A stretch of 64,000 nucleotides of DNA from Bryoerythrophyllum caledonicum (taxonomy: Eukaryota; Streptophyta; Bryopsida; Pottiales; Pottiaceae), in the NCBI GenBank assembly GCA_963971425.1, contig OZ020521.1, positions 2,606,501 through 2,670,500 on the forward strand. Direction: 5' to 3'. A program made the translations under genes and the position numbers. Below the pieces are notes generated by a model. It did not search any database. It was given only the letters and a program-made list of their open reading frames with translations, and had not been told where the DNA came from. This document shows positions 11,822 to 22,838 of this stretch, piece by piece (position 1 is the first letter of the stretch; the number at the start of each line of letters is the position of its first letter).

Positions 11822-13331
11822 TTACGGAATATTTGGTACTTCTAAACCTTCAAAATATTGATAGTGTTTTGCTATAATACCTTGAAGATGTGGAAATAAT
11901 TTGTTCGTATTCCACGTGCCATCTACGCCTAAAGCTAAACCACATCTAATCATGGATTTTCTAGTATAAGTCATATTATCGCAATCCACTAAACAATTAA
12001 CATCTTCAATTGAATCGGCTGCTAATTGAAGAAAAAAGCTTTTACCCGGATTAGTAAGTTTGCCAGAAAATTGACTGTCACCACAGGGTTATTTTGCCAA
12101 GCATTTTGTTGAATGAGCTCCAATTTTTTTGTCTCCCACCGTTTTCTCCATGCATCCTTGATTTTTGAAATTATGAAAGTATCCGCCGGTCGACAAAGGT
12201 GAGTGGCACATGGGGTAGATATTTTAATATGGTTCTTTTTTGAGCTAATACAACCGCTAATGTAGGGGTCATATTGTGGCCCGAACAATTATCTACAAAA
12301 ACGTATTTTGTACGGTTATGTATATCCGGTTGATATGCCTTAGGTTCTTCAAAATATTGCGGAAAGATGGATTGGTCCATCCATCCCTTGGGGCTCGTAC
12401 GATGACATACTCCGGGAATGGAATCTTCCAAACCACCAATGGGATAGTTACTATTGTCATTACTAAAGATTCACTTAGGGGTTTCTATAATTGCTCTACG
12501 GCCTCCCGAGATTCTCACAACCATGGTTATTGCCTCTCCCCCGGCAACAACATCGGCGTATTTTACTGTGGTAACTCCACAAAAGCCTAAAGTTCTACTG
12601 TTATTCATATTAATGGTAAAATGTGTTTCATCTATGTTTTCAATGAGATTCTCATCGAAAACCCCCAATTGAAACCCTCTTTGCAAAAGTCCCAAATGAT
12701 AAGCCGTATTAATTTCAATTTGGGTTTTTTTTGGACTACAAGTTAAACGGCCGCGTTGTGATAGTAAAACTATGTTGTTAGCGTCCATAAAATGACATAT
12801 CTATGAGTGGTTGATTTTTTTGGTTAAAAGCCTATCATCTTTAGGGTCCCTAGATTGAGCGATACAGGGTGAATTGGGGGATAGAAGCATGGGGAGTGCT
12901 AATTCAATGAGGAGAGCGGAAGAAAATTTTACCTCTGAAGTTTTGTACACCTCGAATGATTGGAGTAGTCTTGGGTGGAACCAACGGACCCACTCTGATG
13001 TCTTTGGGCCCCTTCTGGTCGTTGCCTTGCTAAGCACCCGTTTTTGCTTGTTAAAGTTACTCCGCGTGAATGATATGGCCGTAGTCGGATCGAGTGTTAC
13101 TTGAGGTAATAGTGTGTCTCGAAGTGCCCACCAGCGTTGAGCTCAAACAATATTGGTGGAACGTAGTGCTCTGAAGTGTTCTAGAAATGCGGCTACAATC
13201 CTAGCATATAGCCCGCGGTTGCCATGGAGGCTCTCATCTTCTACCATCTAAGCCACCACGTTCTGGCGGGTCTGGATCGTAGAGACCTGCTGCAATGAGC
13301 GTGGACGACGTTCGTTTAGGATTGGCTCCAT
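11822..13331 (-). pseudogene. pogo-like transposase, oomycete type, broken
   Basis: DDE transposase of the pogo group, closest in my memory to proteins common in Phytophthora. From M at 13331 it shows an N-terminal DNA-binding part, then SQRGRLTCSPKKTQ, ENIDETHFTIN (first D), GGEAITMVVRISGGRR, YVFVDNCSGHN (second D), CRPADTFIISKIKDAW (third D), KLTNPGKSFFLQLAADSIED, and a natural end at EGLEVPNIP. Several in-frame stops and one frameshift near 12230-12288 disable it; two stops sit where relatives have Trp. It is the resident gene of the element at 8441-14220, because similar ends without the gene occur next door. Confidence 0.88.
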
Positions 13332-13890
13332 CCCTCCACCAATGAAAGTTTGTATTAACTGTAGGCCATGTAACTGAGGATGACATATGTTCATCCTTGA
13401 ACTGCGTACGTGTGTGGACATGCTTGGCTGGGTGGGTCCTGTCAGCTGGCTAGCGGGCTGGGGTTTAAACATCGGGGCGTCCGATTTTGACCTAGAGTGC
13501 ACTCTCGTACTGGTTGACCGTACTCACGAGTGCGAGTGCGTTACTGTATCGCTGATGACTGATACAATACGGTGCAAGTACGCTGCAGCTGCCACGAGTG
13601 CAATATCCCATACGGGTTGGTTGAAAAATCCTGACCCGCAGAGTATATAAGCCCCCCTTCGTTGAGAGAAGCACTTCCAGAAAATAAACGCGCGACAAGG
13701 AATTAGACTACTAACTCGGGAGAGTGTACTTCAGCAAATAAACCAGATGTTAGTCCACCATATGCTGGTCCAGCAAACTAAACCACGCTGCAAGCTGGCC
13801 AGAAACAAACCCCGCACAAGTTGGGAAAAAAAAACCCGCATCAGCTGGTGCAAGAAAGTATGCTGCAGGAGAGTATACTTCACAACTCAT
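13332..13890 (+). promoter_or_regulatory. TATA-like region with no gene behind it
   Basis: GC-richer stretch upstream of the minus-strand transposase. It contains GAGTATATAAGCC at about 13635-13647 on the plus strand, followed by a leader-like segment with repeated AGCTGG/AAGTTGG blocks and two near-copies of GAGAGTGTACTTC/GAGAGTATACTTC (about 13721 and 13870). No plus-strand reading frame follows. It may be the outward promoter of the element or a remnant of something else. Confidence 0.3.
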
Positions 13891-14258
13891 TTAAGGAATG
13901 CATGAGGTGGGAATGGGAAGATAAGGGGATGTGGTTGAGGATGAGACGGGGAGAATAAATGCATGGCGGTCGGTAGGCGGTTGACTGGGGGCCAACACTA
14001 TTTATCAACTTGTTAACAATTTTTTGTGCTAGAGTAGGCGGTTGATTGGGGGCTAATATTAATTGTAAACCTTTTTACAAATAATGTACTAGGATAGATG
14101 GATGATTGAGGCATAATATTCATGACAATGGCGGCTAACACTAATTGCCAACTTGTTAAGAAATAGTGTACTAGGGTAACTACACTATTTGTACTATTAC
14201 AATAAAAGCCATCTTTAGTGTAGTAACATAACTATAACCAACCACCCAAAAAACACTA

Positions 14259-15870
14259 CACTAAAGATGACATTCAGTAGAGTGGACACTAAATGCAAAT
14301 CCATACACAAATTATAAAGTTTGCAATTAGTGTAGTGATAAATTTATACATTAAATGTCAACTACTACACTAAATGTCAATTCCCGTAAATAGTGGAACA
14401 TAAGGTTTTTTTACTTGTGGACATTTAGCATATGAAATCTAGAAAATTATTATGTGTACATTTTGAGCATCAAAGTATAGAAGATTTTGAGTGCATTTTG
14501 AAAAACAACAATTTGCAAGAGAAAGATTGTAAAAAATAGAGCGTAGATATGGTACGAAAGGAAAATCCCCAAAATTGGACAAAGAAGAATGTAAGAAGAA
14601 GAAGAACGCTGGTCCTTGAAGGGGGCCGGCGTGAGTAAAGTGTCCGTTCATTCCACCACTAAGTCCATGTCCACCGGGCATGGGTTAGTAGTATGGAACT
14701 ACTTCCCCCTTTCGAGGGTGGACACTATGTATCCAGTAACAAGTAACCAATATCGAAGGACCCTAGGTCCCAAAAAGTCCCAACAGAGGGAGGGCAAGTA
14801 CGGTGAGATGCAAATGCAAGTGTAGATCTATGGGGGGGGGTTCGAAGCATCAGGAAGGAGTTGGTTGTTTTCAAGTTTACGTTTATATAAGAGTATCGAC
14901 ATAGCATGTTGAATTGCAATAATGTTAATATTTGAAAAAGTGGTTTTGATTGAGGTGATGGGGATTTTAAATGTTTCTTCAAGGGTTGTCATTGAGGGAA
15001 TGAAGGTGGTGGCTCTAGCACCCGCGGTGATGACAATGAGGGGGTCTACTTTCCATCCTAGTGCTTGAATGTCGTCAAGTAAGAAGAATGTACATACGGA
15101 GGGAAAATGAAACTACAAGTACAAGATTGGAAAAATAAGAACTTTGATTTAGAAGGAAAGTGAGAAGAGAAAGGAATATTGGAAAAGGATTAAAAACATA
15201 AATATACAATAAATACACAATAAATACACAATAATATTCAATAAATATAGAAATGTTTATTAAATATTCATTAGATATTCATTCAACATGCATTAAACAT
15301 TCATTAAAAATTCATTAAATATTCAAATATACATGAAATCATCATAAAGTATACATTTAAAATTCATTAAAAATTATTTAAATATTATTTAAATATTATT
15401 TAAATATATAAATATACATTATATATAAATATGCTTTAAATATATAAATACACTTTAAATATTCTTTAAATATTCTTTAAACATTCATTAAATTTTCATT
15501 AAATTTTCATTACACATATAAATATACATTAAATATTCATTGAATTTTAAAGAATGCAAGAGATGTGAATGGGAATAGTTGGGAATGGGAGAATAAGGAG
15601 TTGAGGTTGAGGATGAGACAAGGAGAATAAAGCATGGTGGCCGATAGGCGGTTGATTAAGGACTAACACTACTTATCAACTTGTTAACAAATTTTTGTGC
15701 TAGGGTAGGTGGTTGTTTTGGGGGCTAATACTAAGGGTACTGAGTAGGTGGATGATTGAGGGATAATATTCATGACAATGGCGGCTAATACTAACTGCCA
15801 ACTTGTTAACAAATAGTGTACTAGGGTAACTACACTATTTGTACCATTACACTAAAAGAGGTTTTTAGTG
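14259..15870 (+). mobile_element. Non-autonomous pogo relative
   Basis: Ends CACTAAAGATGACATTC and, reversed, CACTAAAAACCTCTTTT, each next to TA (14257-14258 and 15871-15872). Its interior shares both arms with the gene-bearing element at 8441-14220 but has no transposase. It lies 38 bp beyond that element, so the two are almost in tandem. A LINE fragment is inserted in it. Confidence 0.75.
14594..15080 (-). mobile_element. 5'-truncated LINE, 3' end of reverse transcriptase ORF
   Basis: On the minus strand a frame of about 95 codons reads the C-terminal part of a LINE pol protein: LDDIQALGWKVDPLIVITAG, ARATTFIPSM, IAIQHAMSILLYKRKLENN. It is followed by a 3' UTR and a short (TTC)n tail. A 12-bp duplication AAGAAGAATGTA (14582-14593 and 15081-15092) flanks it exactly, and the sequence across the junction is continuous in the related copy at 10.8-11.0 kb. 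Truncation at the 5' side and a variable-length duplication are typical of target-primed insertion. Confidence 0.85.
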
Positions 15871-16900
15871 TAGTCTTCCAATACATGAGCTTTGACTAAT
15901 TAAGTTGTTAATCACCCATGAGTTAGAAGTTTGTCAGTTAGTGGCGGTACATTGATAATAGCCCAAGCAATGTCTCAAGCTACAAATCATCCAACATTGT
16001 CCAAATAAAGCATGCGGCATATGTTTTGACATCTGCATTTTCTATAGATGTCGAAAAACATCTCATCTGTTCAATTCGGGCATTTCATGAGTGAGACATG
16101 GCCATCAGAAGATTGTTAATAAAGAAATTGAACAATAGTGTATAAATAGTTGGTGTATTTGATTGGCGGCCAGCTTAGCATCCCCTTATTGATGGCTTAT
16201 ATTATTCATCAACTTATTTGCAAATAGTGTGTTAGGATGGTAATGAAATTGAGGTGAAGTTACCTAGTCCTCTATCAAAGCTATCACTAATTTTTGACCT
16301 TTACCAACTTGTAGGGATCGGCGCATAGGGTTTAGAGTTTAAGGGTTTAGGGTTTAAGGGTTTAAGGTTTAGGGTTACAGGGGTGACCCTTATCTTTTTG
16401 ACTTAGGTTTTTGGAAGTTTTGAGGTGACATATCCTCCCTAAATCAACCATTGCGGTTCCCAATTTGAAGTGAAAAGCTAAAAAAAACACTTCGTTTAGA
16501 AGTTACTAGCGAGTTGACCAGCGTTGACTTTTTGAGCTGACTATTTCATGAGGTCGACTTTTTGAGTTTTGACTTCACCTCGGGCTTGGGCTCGATTGTA
16601 GCTTCCGGGAAAGGTATGGGGCGTTCCAATCGGACCTTTATCGGTGGTGTTACAAGCGGATGAAATGTGGTGTTTTGAAACTTCATCCATGAATATCTTC
16701 TGCTTTATAGGTCCGATTTGGATGTTTGTTAGATGTGTTTAAAAAGGGGCTATGATGTGGCGCAATGCTCGGGTAAATATTTTTTGCTTTTGAAAGGTTA
16801 AATTTGGACTTGACTATTTTTAGGAATTTAGTTTTGGATTTTTAGTACAACGTCAATGTTTATCACAGTAATGCCTTTCTAAATTGATATCACATCACCA
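15871..16900. other. Intergenic, telomere-like repeats inside
   Basis: AT-rich sequence with no gene recognised. It includes 16328-16377, where GGGTTTA-type units are repeated about seven times in a degenerate form. The text after that repeat (GTGACC, TTTTGAGGTGAC) resembles the text after a second telomere-like patch at 16905-16934, so a segment was duplicated. Confidence 0.5.
16328..16377. repeat. Interstitial TTTAGGG-type repeat
   Basis: Degenerate GGGTTTA units with some AAGGGTTTA spacing variants. A shorter second patch lies at 16905-16934. The unit matches the canonical plant telomere repeat, supporting a plant origin. Confidence 0.8.
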
Positions 16901-17039
16901 AATAAGGGTTTAGGGTTTAGAATTTAGGGTTACATGTGTGTCCCCAAAAAAGTGACATATTTTTTTTATTGTTTTGAGGTGACCAATCCCCCCATTTTGG
17001 ATAGTTGTGAATCCGAGTATGTAATAAAATCTAATTATC

Positions 17040-17424
17040 CTATCACGGTTTGGGAGATATAGGTAGTTTGACTTTCCAAATTTGAGTTGACTTTTTGGAC
17101 AATTATGGGCACAATTTAATTTCGGTGATTTGAGTAGTTTCACTTGCCGTGGGTTCTTGATGAGATTTGTAGGGACAGATGCCACAAGCAACTTACTAGA
17201 AAGGAAAAAAACCGGCGTTGTATCGTGATCTGATACAGTTTTATATTCCATATCATCAGGTCGACTAAAAATTGCTTGGATTTTGCCGCAACGGCTCCCA
17301 GTCCTAAAGTATGCTTCGTTAGTTGAAAAAGATAAATCATCACCCACAAGAATGGCTTACATGGCTCCAGTTCTGCAATCCACCTGCCGTGGCTCTCCCA
17401 ATCTTTGTCAATGTTAGGTGCCAT
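17040..17424 (-). pseudogene. Fragment related to the RGR-repeat protein at 49.4-51.3 kb
   Basis: From an ATG at 17424 the minus strand reads MAPNIDKDWESHGRWIAELE, then after a frameshift near 17340 DDLSFSTNEAYFRTG, SRPDDMEYKTV, FLSSKLLVASVPTNLIKNPR. Every block aligns in order with the N-terminus of the protein starting at 51256 (MAPPLPIERRWEEYGWWIA, RPDDMVYAV, LSKKLLLAPVPTDLLQNSRR). Only about 110 codons remain. A CpG-rich 21-bp array lies 400 bp upstream. Function unknown. Confidence 0.75.
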
Positions 17425-17820
17425 AATGCCGTGACATTCTAAAAAGCTAAATGTCATTACCATACAATAGTAACTGTTTACATGGTATAAAATTACTTCT
17501 TGAGACTTGCTTGTTTAGTTTTCTAATCTAAAAGATAATCAATCAACATCAAAAGATGATTCTTTAACGTTGCGATACAATGTGTATGATTTCTAATTAA
17601 ACTTCAATTTTATCAAAAATTGCACAATTTCCTAATTCTAAAGTTAGTATACATGCCATCCAGATGAAATGACCTCCAAATGAAAGATGACCGCTAGGTG
17701 AAATCAGGGTTGTTCCGGCATCCGTCCGTCCGGTAGTAACCGTCCGTTCCATAAAGGTCAACGCTGGTTTGACCATGACTAGAGGTAAATCAATGTACCC
17801 ACTACCACGAAGGCAACTAC

Positions 17821-18170
17821 GTGGCAGACACGGCGACTACAAGGTCGCGCGCCTGCAAAGTGAGGGCGGACGTGTGTAGGGGGCGGGCGCTTACGAAGAT
17901 GGGTCGGGCGCATACTGGGAAGAGCCGGGCGCATATAGAGAGGGACCGGGCGCGTACCGTAAGGGCCGGGCGCATACAGGGAGGAACCGGACGCGTACCG
18001 TAAAGGGCCGGGCGCATACCGTGAGGGGCTGGGCGCGTCCGAATAAAGTCGCGCGCGTGTTAAGGGTTGGACGCATTCATGGAGGGGGCTGGGCCGGGCG
18101 CGTGGCGTCTGGGGGCGCGCGCGTACGGGTATGAGATTCAGGGGTCGCGCACGCTCTTGACGGCTTAACA
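17821..18170 (-). promoter_or_regulatory. 21-bp array 1, pointing to the minus strand
   Basis: At least eight consecutive units are exactly 21 bp long, each with a core G(G/A)CCGGGCGC(A/G)T followed by 10 variable bases. Degenerate units extend to about 18165. On the minus strand the core reads GCGCCCGG. It lies between the 3' end of the kinase gene and the start of the minus-strand fragment at 17424, so by orientation it belongs to the latter. It is strongly CpG-rich in an AT-rich setting. The minus strand stays open through it (heptads such as YAPGP), but the same openness occurs in several frames. Confidence 0.7.
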
Positions 18171-18279
18171 TGCATGAACTTCATATCGCAATGTGTATGA
18201 AAAATGTTATTCTTTTATTTATCAAGAGATCGGCAAAACACACCGTTACATCACAATGCTAGTACATATTGCAAAAGGA

Positions 18280-19907
18280 TCAAAAATTTACCTTGACAGT
18301 CAAAATACTAAGCCAAAATTGCGATATCTCATAGTGGAAGCAAGCGTCCGGAACGTCAAAGTTGAATGGTTTTGCCATTAGCTCGTCAATCACTTTGGAG
18401 GCTGTCAGACGTTTGATTGGATCTCGCTCCAGTAATTTGTCGATCTTCACTTGAAAAGCTGCGTAGTTGACGGTTGATTTGAAGAATGCTGAGTCAGATT
18501 CTTTTGCCCAAAGCGCTCTAGCTATCCATCCAACAGAGTATGAATCGGCGAGCTGGGTGTATTGGTATTGCCGTTGCATCACATCCAAGGCCGTTTCCGA
18601 ATTTTGTGGGCCGAATTTGTAAAACAACTCTGGAGCTACCCAATGTCGTTTACGACGTTGATTGTCAAGCTCCGTCTCAGTCCGGAATCCATATTTTGAT
18701 GGCTCTTCGTGTGACACTCGGCTCGCAATTTCCCAGTGACAAACGCCGATGAAGACGGACCCTGGTTCCCTGGAGGAAAGTGGAGAAGCACGTTTGTGGG
18801 AGCAATGTCATTGTGAATGACATTTGTCTTGTGGACTTGGGCCATGGTGCACATCAAAGCCCAAGCAAGTCTTGCTTTATTCTTCCGAAAGGCTAAAATT
18901 TGTACAGTATCGTCGGCCGAAATGTATGAAGCTGAAAGGACTGAGTTGCTCGAAGCCACGGGATTTGCCTTTGAATCGACGGTTTTAAAATGGGCCCAGC
19001 TACCACCATTCCACCACAATGTGTACGCCTCCATATTCTTTGTATTCACCGCCCAAAACTTTATAACTCTTGGCTGTGCAACAATACATATCATGACCTA
19101 GTGAGACCGTTGTCTAAATTTCTCCTTTGAATGAGACGCCGTTGGCATTTTCCCAGCAAACTCCATGTATGCCGAAATGGCTCTCACACCCACGATGCGG
19201 ACCTTTTGGACCTTTCCGTATCCACCAACGGCATCAAATCCGGAAAGTCTATAGACTCCAATATCTTCTGGAAGGAATTGCACGCTGTGCAACATATGCA
19301 TCTCCATGGCCGACTTCATTGCTTGTTCATTCCAAGGCATGCCTCTCGTACAAGAACTTGAAAACTTGCCGATTGTACTCTTTACATCTTCAAGGAACTT
19401 GCGGAGTTCCAAGTCTTCAAGCAGATGCTGGCTTCGACAAGGTTTTTTCACCTCGCAATCGAATACATGCGATGCATTACTCGTGCATTGAGTGATTACT
19501 CTCTCCATGAATGAAGCATAGTGGTACATAGCATATGCATCCTTGTACAATTCAGAACTCTCCAAAGCGCGCTCGAATTTTAACTGGAGGCCGGCTTGTA
19601 GGCGCATGATTCCTGGCTCTCCCTTCTCCAAATAAACTTGACGGAATCGCACCACGTCAGTTTCACACCACCGACGATAATATTGTATTGCTACACCTCG
19701 AAGAAATGCGGTATACTCCTGTGGTAGATAACCCGCATCCTTCTCGTAGGGAGACATTTTTTGATTCGCCCTCTTGGACGGTGCCTTCGGTTCATCGGAA
19801 GGATTGCGGCTTGACTCTACAACGTTAGTAGGTGGAAGATCAGATGCATCTGGAGCATCTAAATCAACATACGCGGGCCGCTTTCCAGTATTAGGATCAA
19901 TGGCCAT
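18280..19907 (-). pseudogene. Protein-kinase-like gene, broken
   Basis: About 540 codons from MAIDPNTGKRPAYVDL to the stop at 18280. The first 220 residues are an unassigned N-terminal domain. The kinase fold follows: Gly loop GGYGK (about residues 228-232), EFAGK (candidate ATP-binding Lys), catalytic loop VIHNDIAPTNVLL with the catalytic Asp and metal-binding Asn present, WVAPELF for APE, and RLTASKVIDELM near the end. The DFG position reads HWE, so the metal-binding Asp is lost. One in-frame stop (19098-19100) and one frameshift (about 18765) break it. Minus-strand TATAAAG at 20077-20071 lies 164 bp upstream of the start. HNDxxPxN kinases form expanded families in non-seed plants as I recall. 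Confidence 0.8.
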
Positions 19908-20070
19908 TGCAATAATTGCAACCCTACACAAACTAGAATTTAAAAAAAAAAGGCAAAACCTCCCCCCATGTGTGGTGGCTCCACTCTTAGTTCCTAGCAA
20001 AGTACGAATAGTACTAGGACAAGGAGCAACTTGAGAGGAGCCTATGTGAATTGAGAATATAATCTGTCCC

Positions 20071-20591
20071 CTTTATAGTCGTTTGATTAAACCAACCTGT
20101 CGCATGCGCGCGCGGATGCGCTTGACCGTTGAATCCCATACCCGTACGCGTGCCCTCCCAGATGTCACGTGCCCAGCCCAGATTGGCAGGCGCTCGGCCC
20201 AGATTGGCACGCAACCGACAAAGACTGCCACGCGCACGCCATGGATAATGACGCGTTCGGCCCAAAGTTCCCACGCGCCTGCCCTACATCAGTACACGCC
20301 CGGCCTACACCAATACGCGTCGATTCCGGATTGGAACGCGCTTGTCCTACACCAGTATGCGCCCGGCCCGTATTGGGACGCGCCCGCCCTGTCTAATGAC
20401 GCGCCCGGCCCCACGCCAAGCGCAGACCCTCCCTTATCCACGCGCTCGACCGCCATGTGTGCGCGCAGCCTTAGATTCCATGCGCCCGACCCTAAATCGT
20501 ATGTAGGTGATCTCCAGCAAATGCGCCTGGTCTCCATACGACATGTGCCTAATCTCCATGCCGCATGCACCCTTGCCCATCGGTATAAATA
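20071..20591. promoter_or_regulatory. 21-bp array 2 between two divergent TATA boxes
   Basis: Minus-strand TATAAAG (20077-20071) faces the kinase gene, and plus-strand TATAAATA (20584-20591) faces the RING-family gene. Almost everything between them is one array of roughly 20 units of about 21 bp. The core is (A/T)(C/T)GCGCCCGGCC and the remaining bases vary. The last units keep only an ATGCGCC/ATGTGCC/ATGCACC core and run right up to the plus TATA box. Core orientation matches the plus-strand gene. The layout reads as a bidirectional promoter with helically phased binding sites. Confidence 0.75.
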
Positions 20592-20864
20592 GTCGGTCGC
20601 GCCCAACCCATCTCACTAAACTCCATTTGGAAATCGTGGCTTTCAACTATCCTTTTAAGATGGCTGATTGCGTAATCTTTGATTGGGGCTCCAGATTTGC
20701 ACACTAATGACGTATTGCATTACCTTTGTTTAGGGTTTGTAATAATTAATATCACTACCTTGGATTATTTTGAAATCCAACGTGGTAATTTTCTTTTGCT
20801 TTTTTTGAACCAGAGCTTAGCGTAGTTAATGGATATTTTGGTAGATTTTTTTAATATTCGCACC

Positions 20865-22838
20865 ATGGAAAGTGAGAGTGAGCCAGAAGCCCAGCAGCAG
20901 CCACCAATGTCTTGCGCGCAGAGGAAGAGGGAGAAAGACAAGGATAGGCCGAGGCACGGGAAACTCCAAAAGAAGCGGATGCACGTGTTCAACAATCCAA
21001 CGAAAGTTGCATTCCAAGGTTGGGAAGATGAGCCATCGCCATGGTCTCTCCTCACTTGTGATGATTACAACAAGTGGTGCTACTTGTCAAAATTGTTTGC
21101 TCCACACTTCCATTTGATAAATCGTCGCACAAACAAGGGAAACTTGAAGTATTTCTCCAACGAGCAGTTCCGAACTCGTGCCCTCCAAGCGCACCAATAC
21201 TTATACAAGCTTGAATTCATGGCCCGCAATGACTGTCCCCTCCATGTTGCTTGCATGGTATATGCTGAGGTCATTCTCAATAAGCAAGTGGATTGGAAGA
21301 TTGTGCGGAAAACTCCGAAAATGCCAAGGGTGTGGATGCATTCCAATATGCCTAGGGAACAACATCGAAGGTTTTCGTTTACGGCACTAGGGCTACAGAA
21401 AGCGGATGGACTAAAAGAAGTACCTCTAGTAGAATCAGATTCATCACCTGATTTAGACTCTGATGGATCGGTTGGTCGACGTTCACCAATTACTGCAGTG
21501 GCGCGTGCTTCACGAAAAAAGCGGCAACGAGTAAAGCTCCATCAAACAACACTTGCGATGGTTCAAGGAGGTGGCCAAGAAGATTTACCAATCGTAAATC
21601 CTGCTGGCAATGATGAACCCATAGTCCGCCTTGCGGGTGTTGGAGATAAGAATCCATCTATGTTATGGATGAAATGTCAATATTGGATGTTATAGTCACC
21701 ACTTTCAACTTGAGGCATGTAACATCAGGGTCCGGAAGTACGGTTGTCGATGCTCACCGAGAATTATTGGACACTATAAGCTTGAAGGATGAGATAACTT
21801 AACGTCTCCAAGTAGAGATTGAAAACCTCAAGCTGCAATCCACTGTAAAGGCTGATATTATCACCAAGCAAATAGCCGAGATAAAAGAGCTGCGTCATCA
21901 CGATGACCACACTTATCGTGAGCAAAGCTTAGAAGGAGCTCCAAATGTTCGTGGTCATTCTCAAACTGTTGCGAGTCAAAGTAATATTGGCGGTATTGCT
22001 CAAAGTCTGAATGACACAATTCTCGACACTCTAGTTGGCAACATCACTAGCTGTTTGCTAGAGACCTCGCCGAGACCACAACGTCAACGCTTCGCTAGTC
22101 GTCCATCTGTTTTTCCACCACCGGTGATTGTAATAGCGCTGCCATTTGTGGATCCCATCGGTATTGAGGATTCTCTATCATTTTTCTCATTCAATCCAAG
22201 CATGGAACTAGTTTAGCTTCGCACTGCAAACGAAATCCTTCGAAAAATGATTGGATCAATGGGCAAGCAATACTATCAATGGAAGGTGGCATGCATCTTG
22301 AATATTGACCGTGCGAGACAAATGGCTATAGAGTTCAAGAAGATTGACAACAATTACATGACGTCAAATATGCGTTGTGACTTTGGACTCACATCTTAGG
22401 CACACATTGATGAGATGTTTCCAAGTGAATTGCTAGTGCGTGATGGTAGATCTATTGACTAGGCAAAGTGGGGGTGGAACCACACAGAGGCTATGTCTTC
22501 TCATGCCCTTCAACCAAGCGGAGACGTGGAAGCACGCAAGTTATAGCCAACACCAGCAAGCTTCACGCAAAACGGAGATGATTGCTCAGTTTGTTTAAAT
22601 CCTTTCGGGCCAGAAGGTGCATATGCTCTTGGCACATGCCGGTGTTTATACCATCCAATGTGCTTCCTAGGTGGTCTCTTGACACGTAAATTTTGCGCAA
22701 AGTGTAGAGCACCATTTCATGAGCGCTTATATGATTTGTTTGGCCTCACCACCTACATGCCACCTAGTTGGGAGTTGAACCCGGAGATTGTACTTGGGGA
22801 GGCCTATGCTCAAAAGTGGGGAGAAGATTTGGTGTGAA
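20865..22838 (+). pseudogene. Unrecognised family, copy A: coiled coil plus RING-like finger
   Basis: Begins at CACCATGG (20865). The N-terminal domain (KLQKKRMHVF, WSLLTCDDYNKWCYL, NLKYFSNEQFRTRALQAHQYLY, VYAEVILNKQVDW) is shared with copies B and C. A coiled coil follows (RLQVEIENLKLQSTVKADII), then a C-terminal zinc finger at about 22580-22690 with CSVC, CRCLYHPMC and CAKC, a RING-like spacing. A frameshift near 21.67 kb and five in-frame stops (21800, 22214, 22397, 22460, 22544) make it a pseudogene. Four of the stops are TAG. A related frame may continue to 23199. The finger suggests a ubiquitin-ligase-like role, which is inference only. Confidence 0.7.

Larger units (their letters stand above)
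8441..14220 (-). mobile_element. pogo-type element, nested, about 5.8 kb with insertions
   Basis: The ends are CACTACAAATGGCTTTT on the left and, reversed, CACTAAAGATGGCTTTT on the right, each next to a TA dinucleotide (8439-8440 and 14221-14222) as expected for the Tc1/mariner superfamily. It carries a pogo-like transposase gene on the minus strand. A related inverted segment (from 8575 to about 11030) interrupts its left arm, and that segment is itself interrupted by a Tc1 element. A small relative with the same ends follows at 14259. The boundary of the inner insertion near 11030 is uncertain. Confidence 0.7.

Noticed and set aside
8441-15870. CACTA (En/Spm) identity for the CACTA-starting ends
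   Set aside because: The flanks show TA duplications, and the resident gene is a pogo transposase, so the CACTA start is coincidental.
17779-18171. Arrays as heptad-repeat protein genes
   Set aside because: Several frames are open because a 21-bp, GC-rich period avoids stops; no frame is kept across all five arrays and the arrays precede other start codons.
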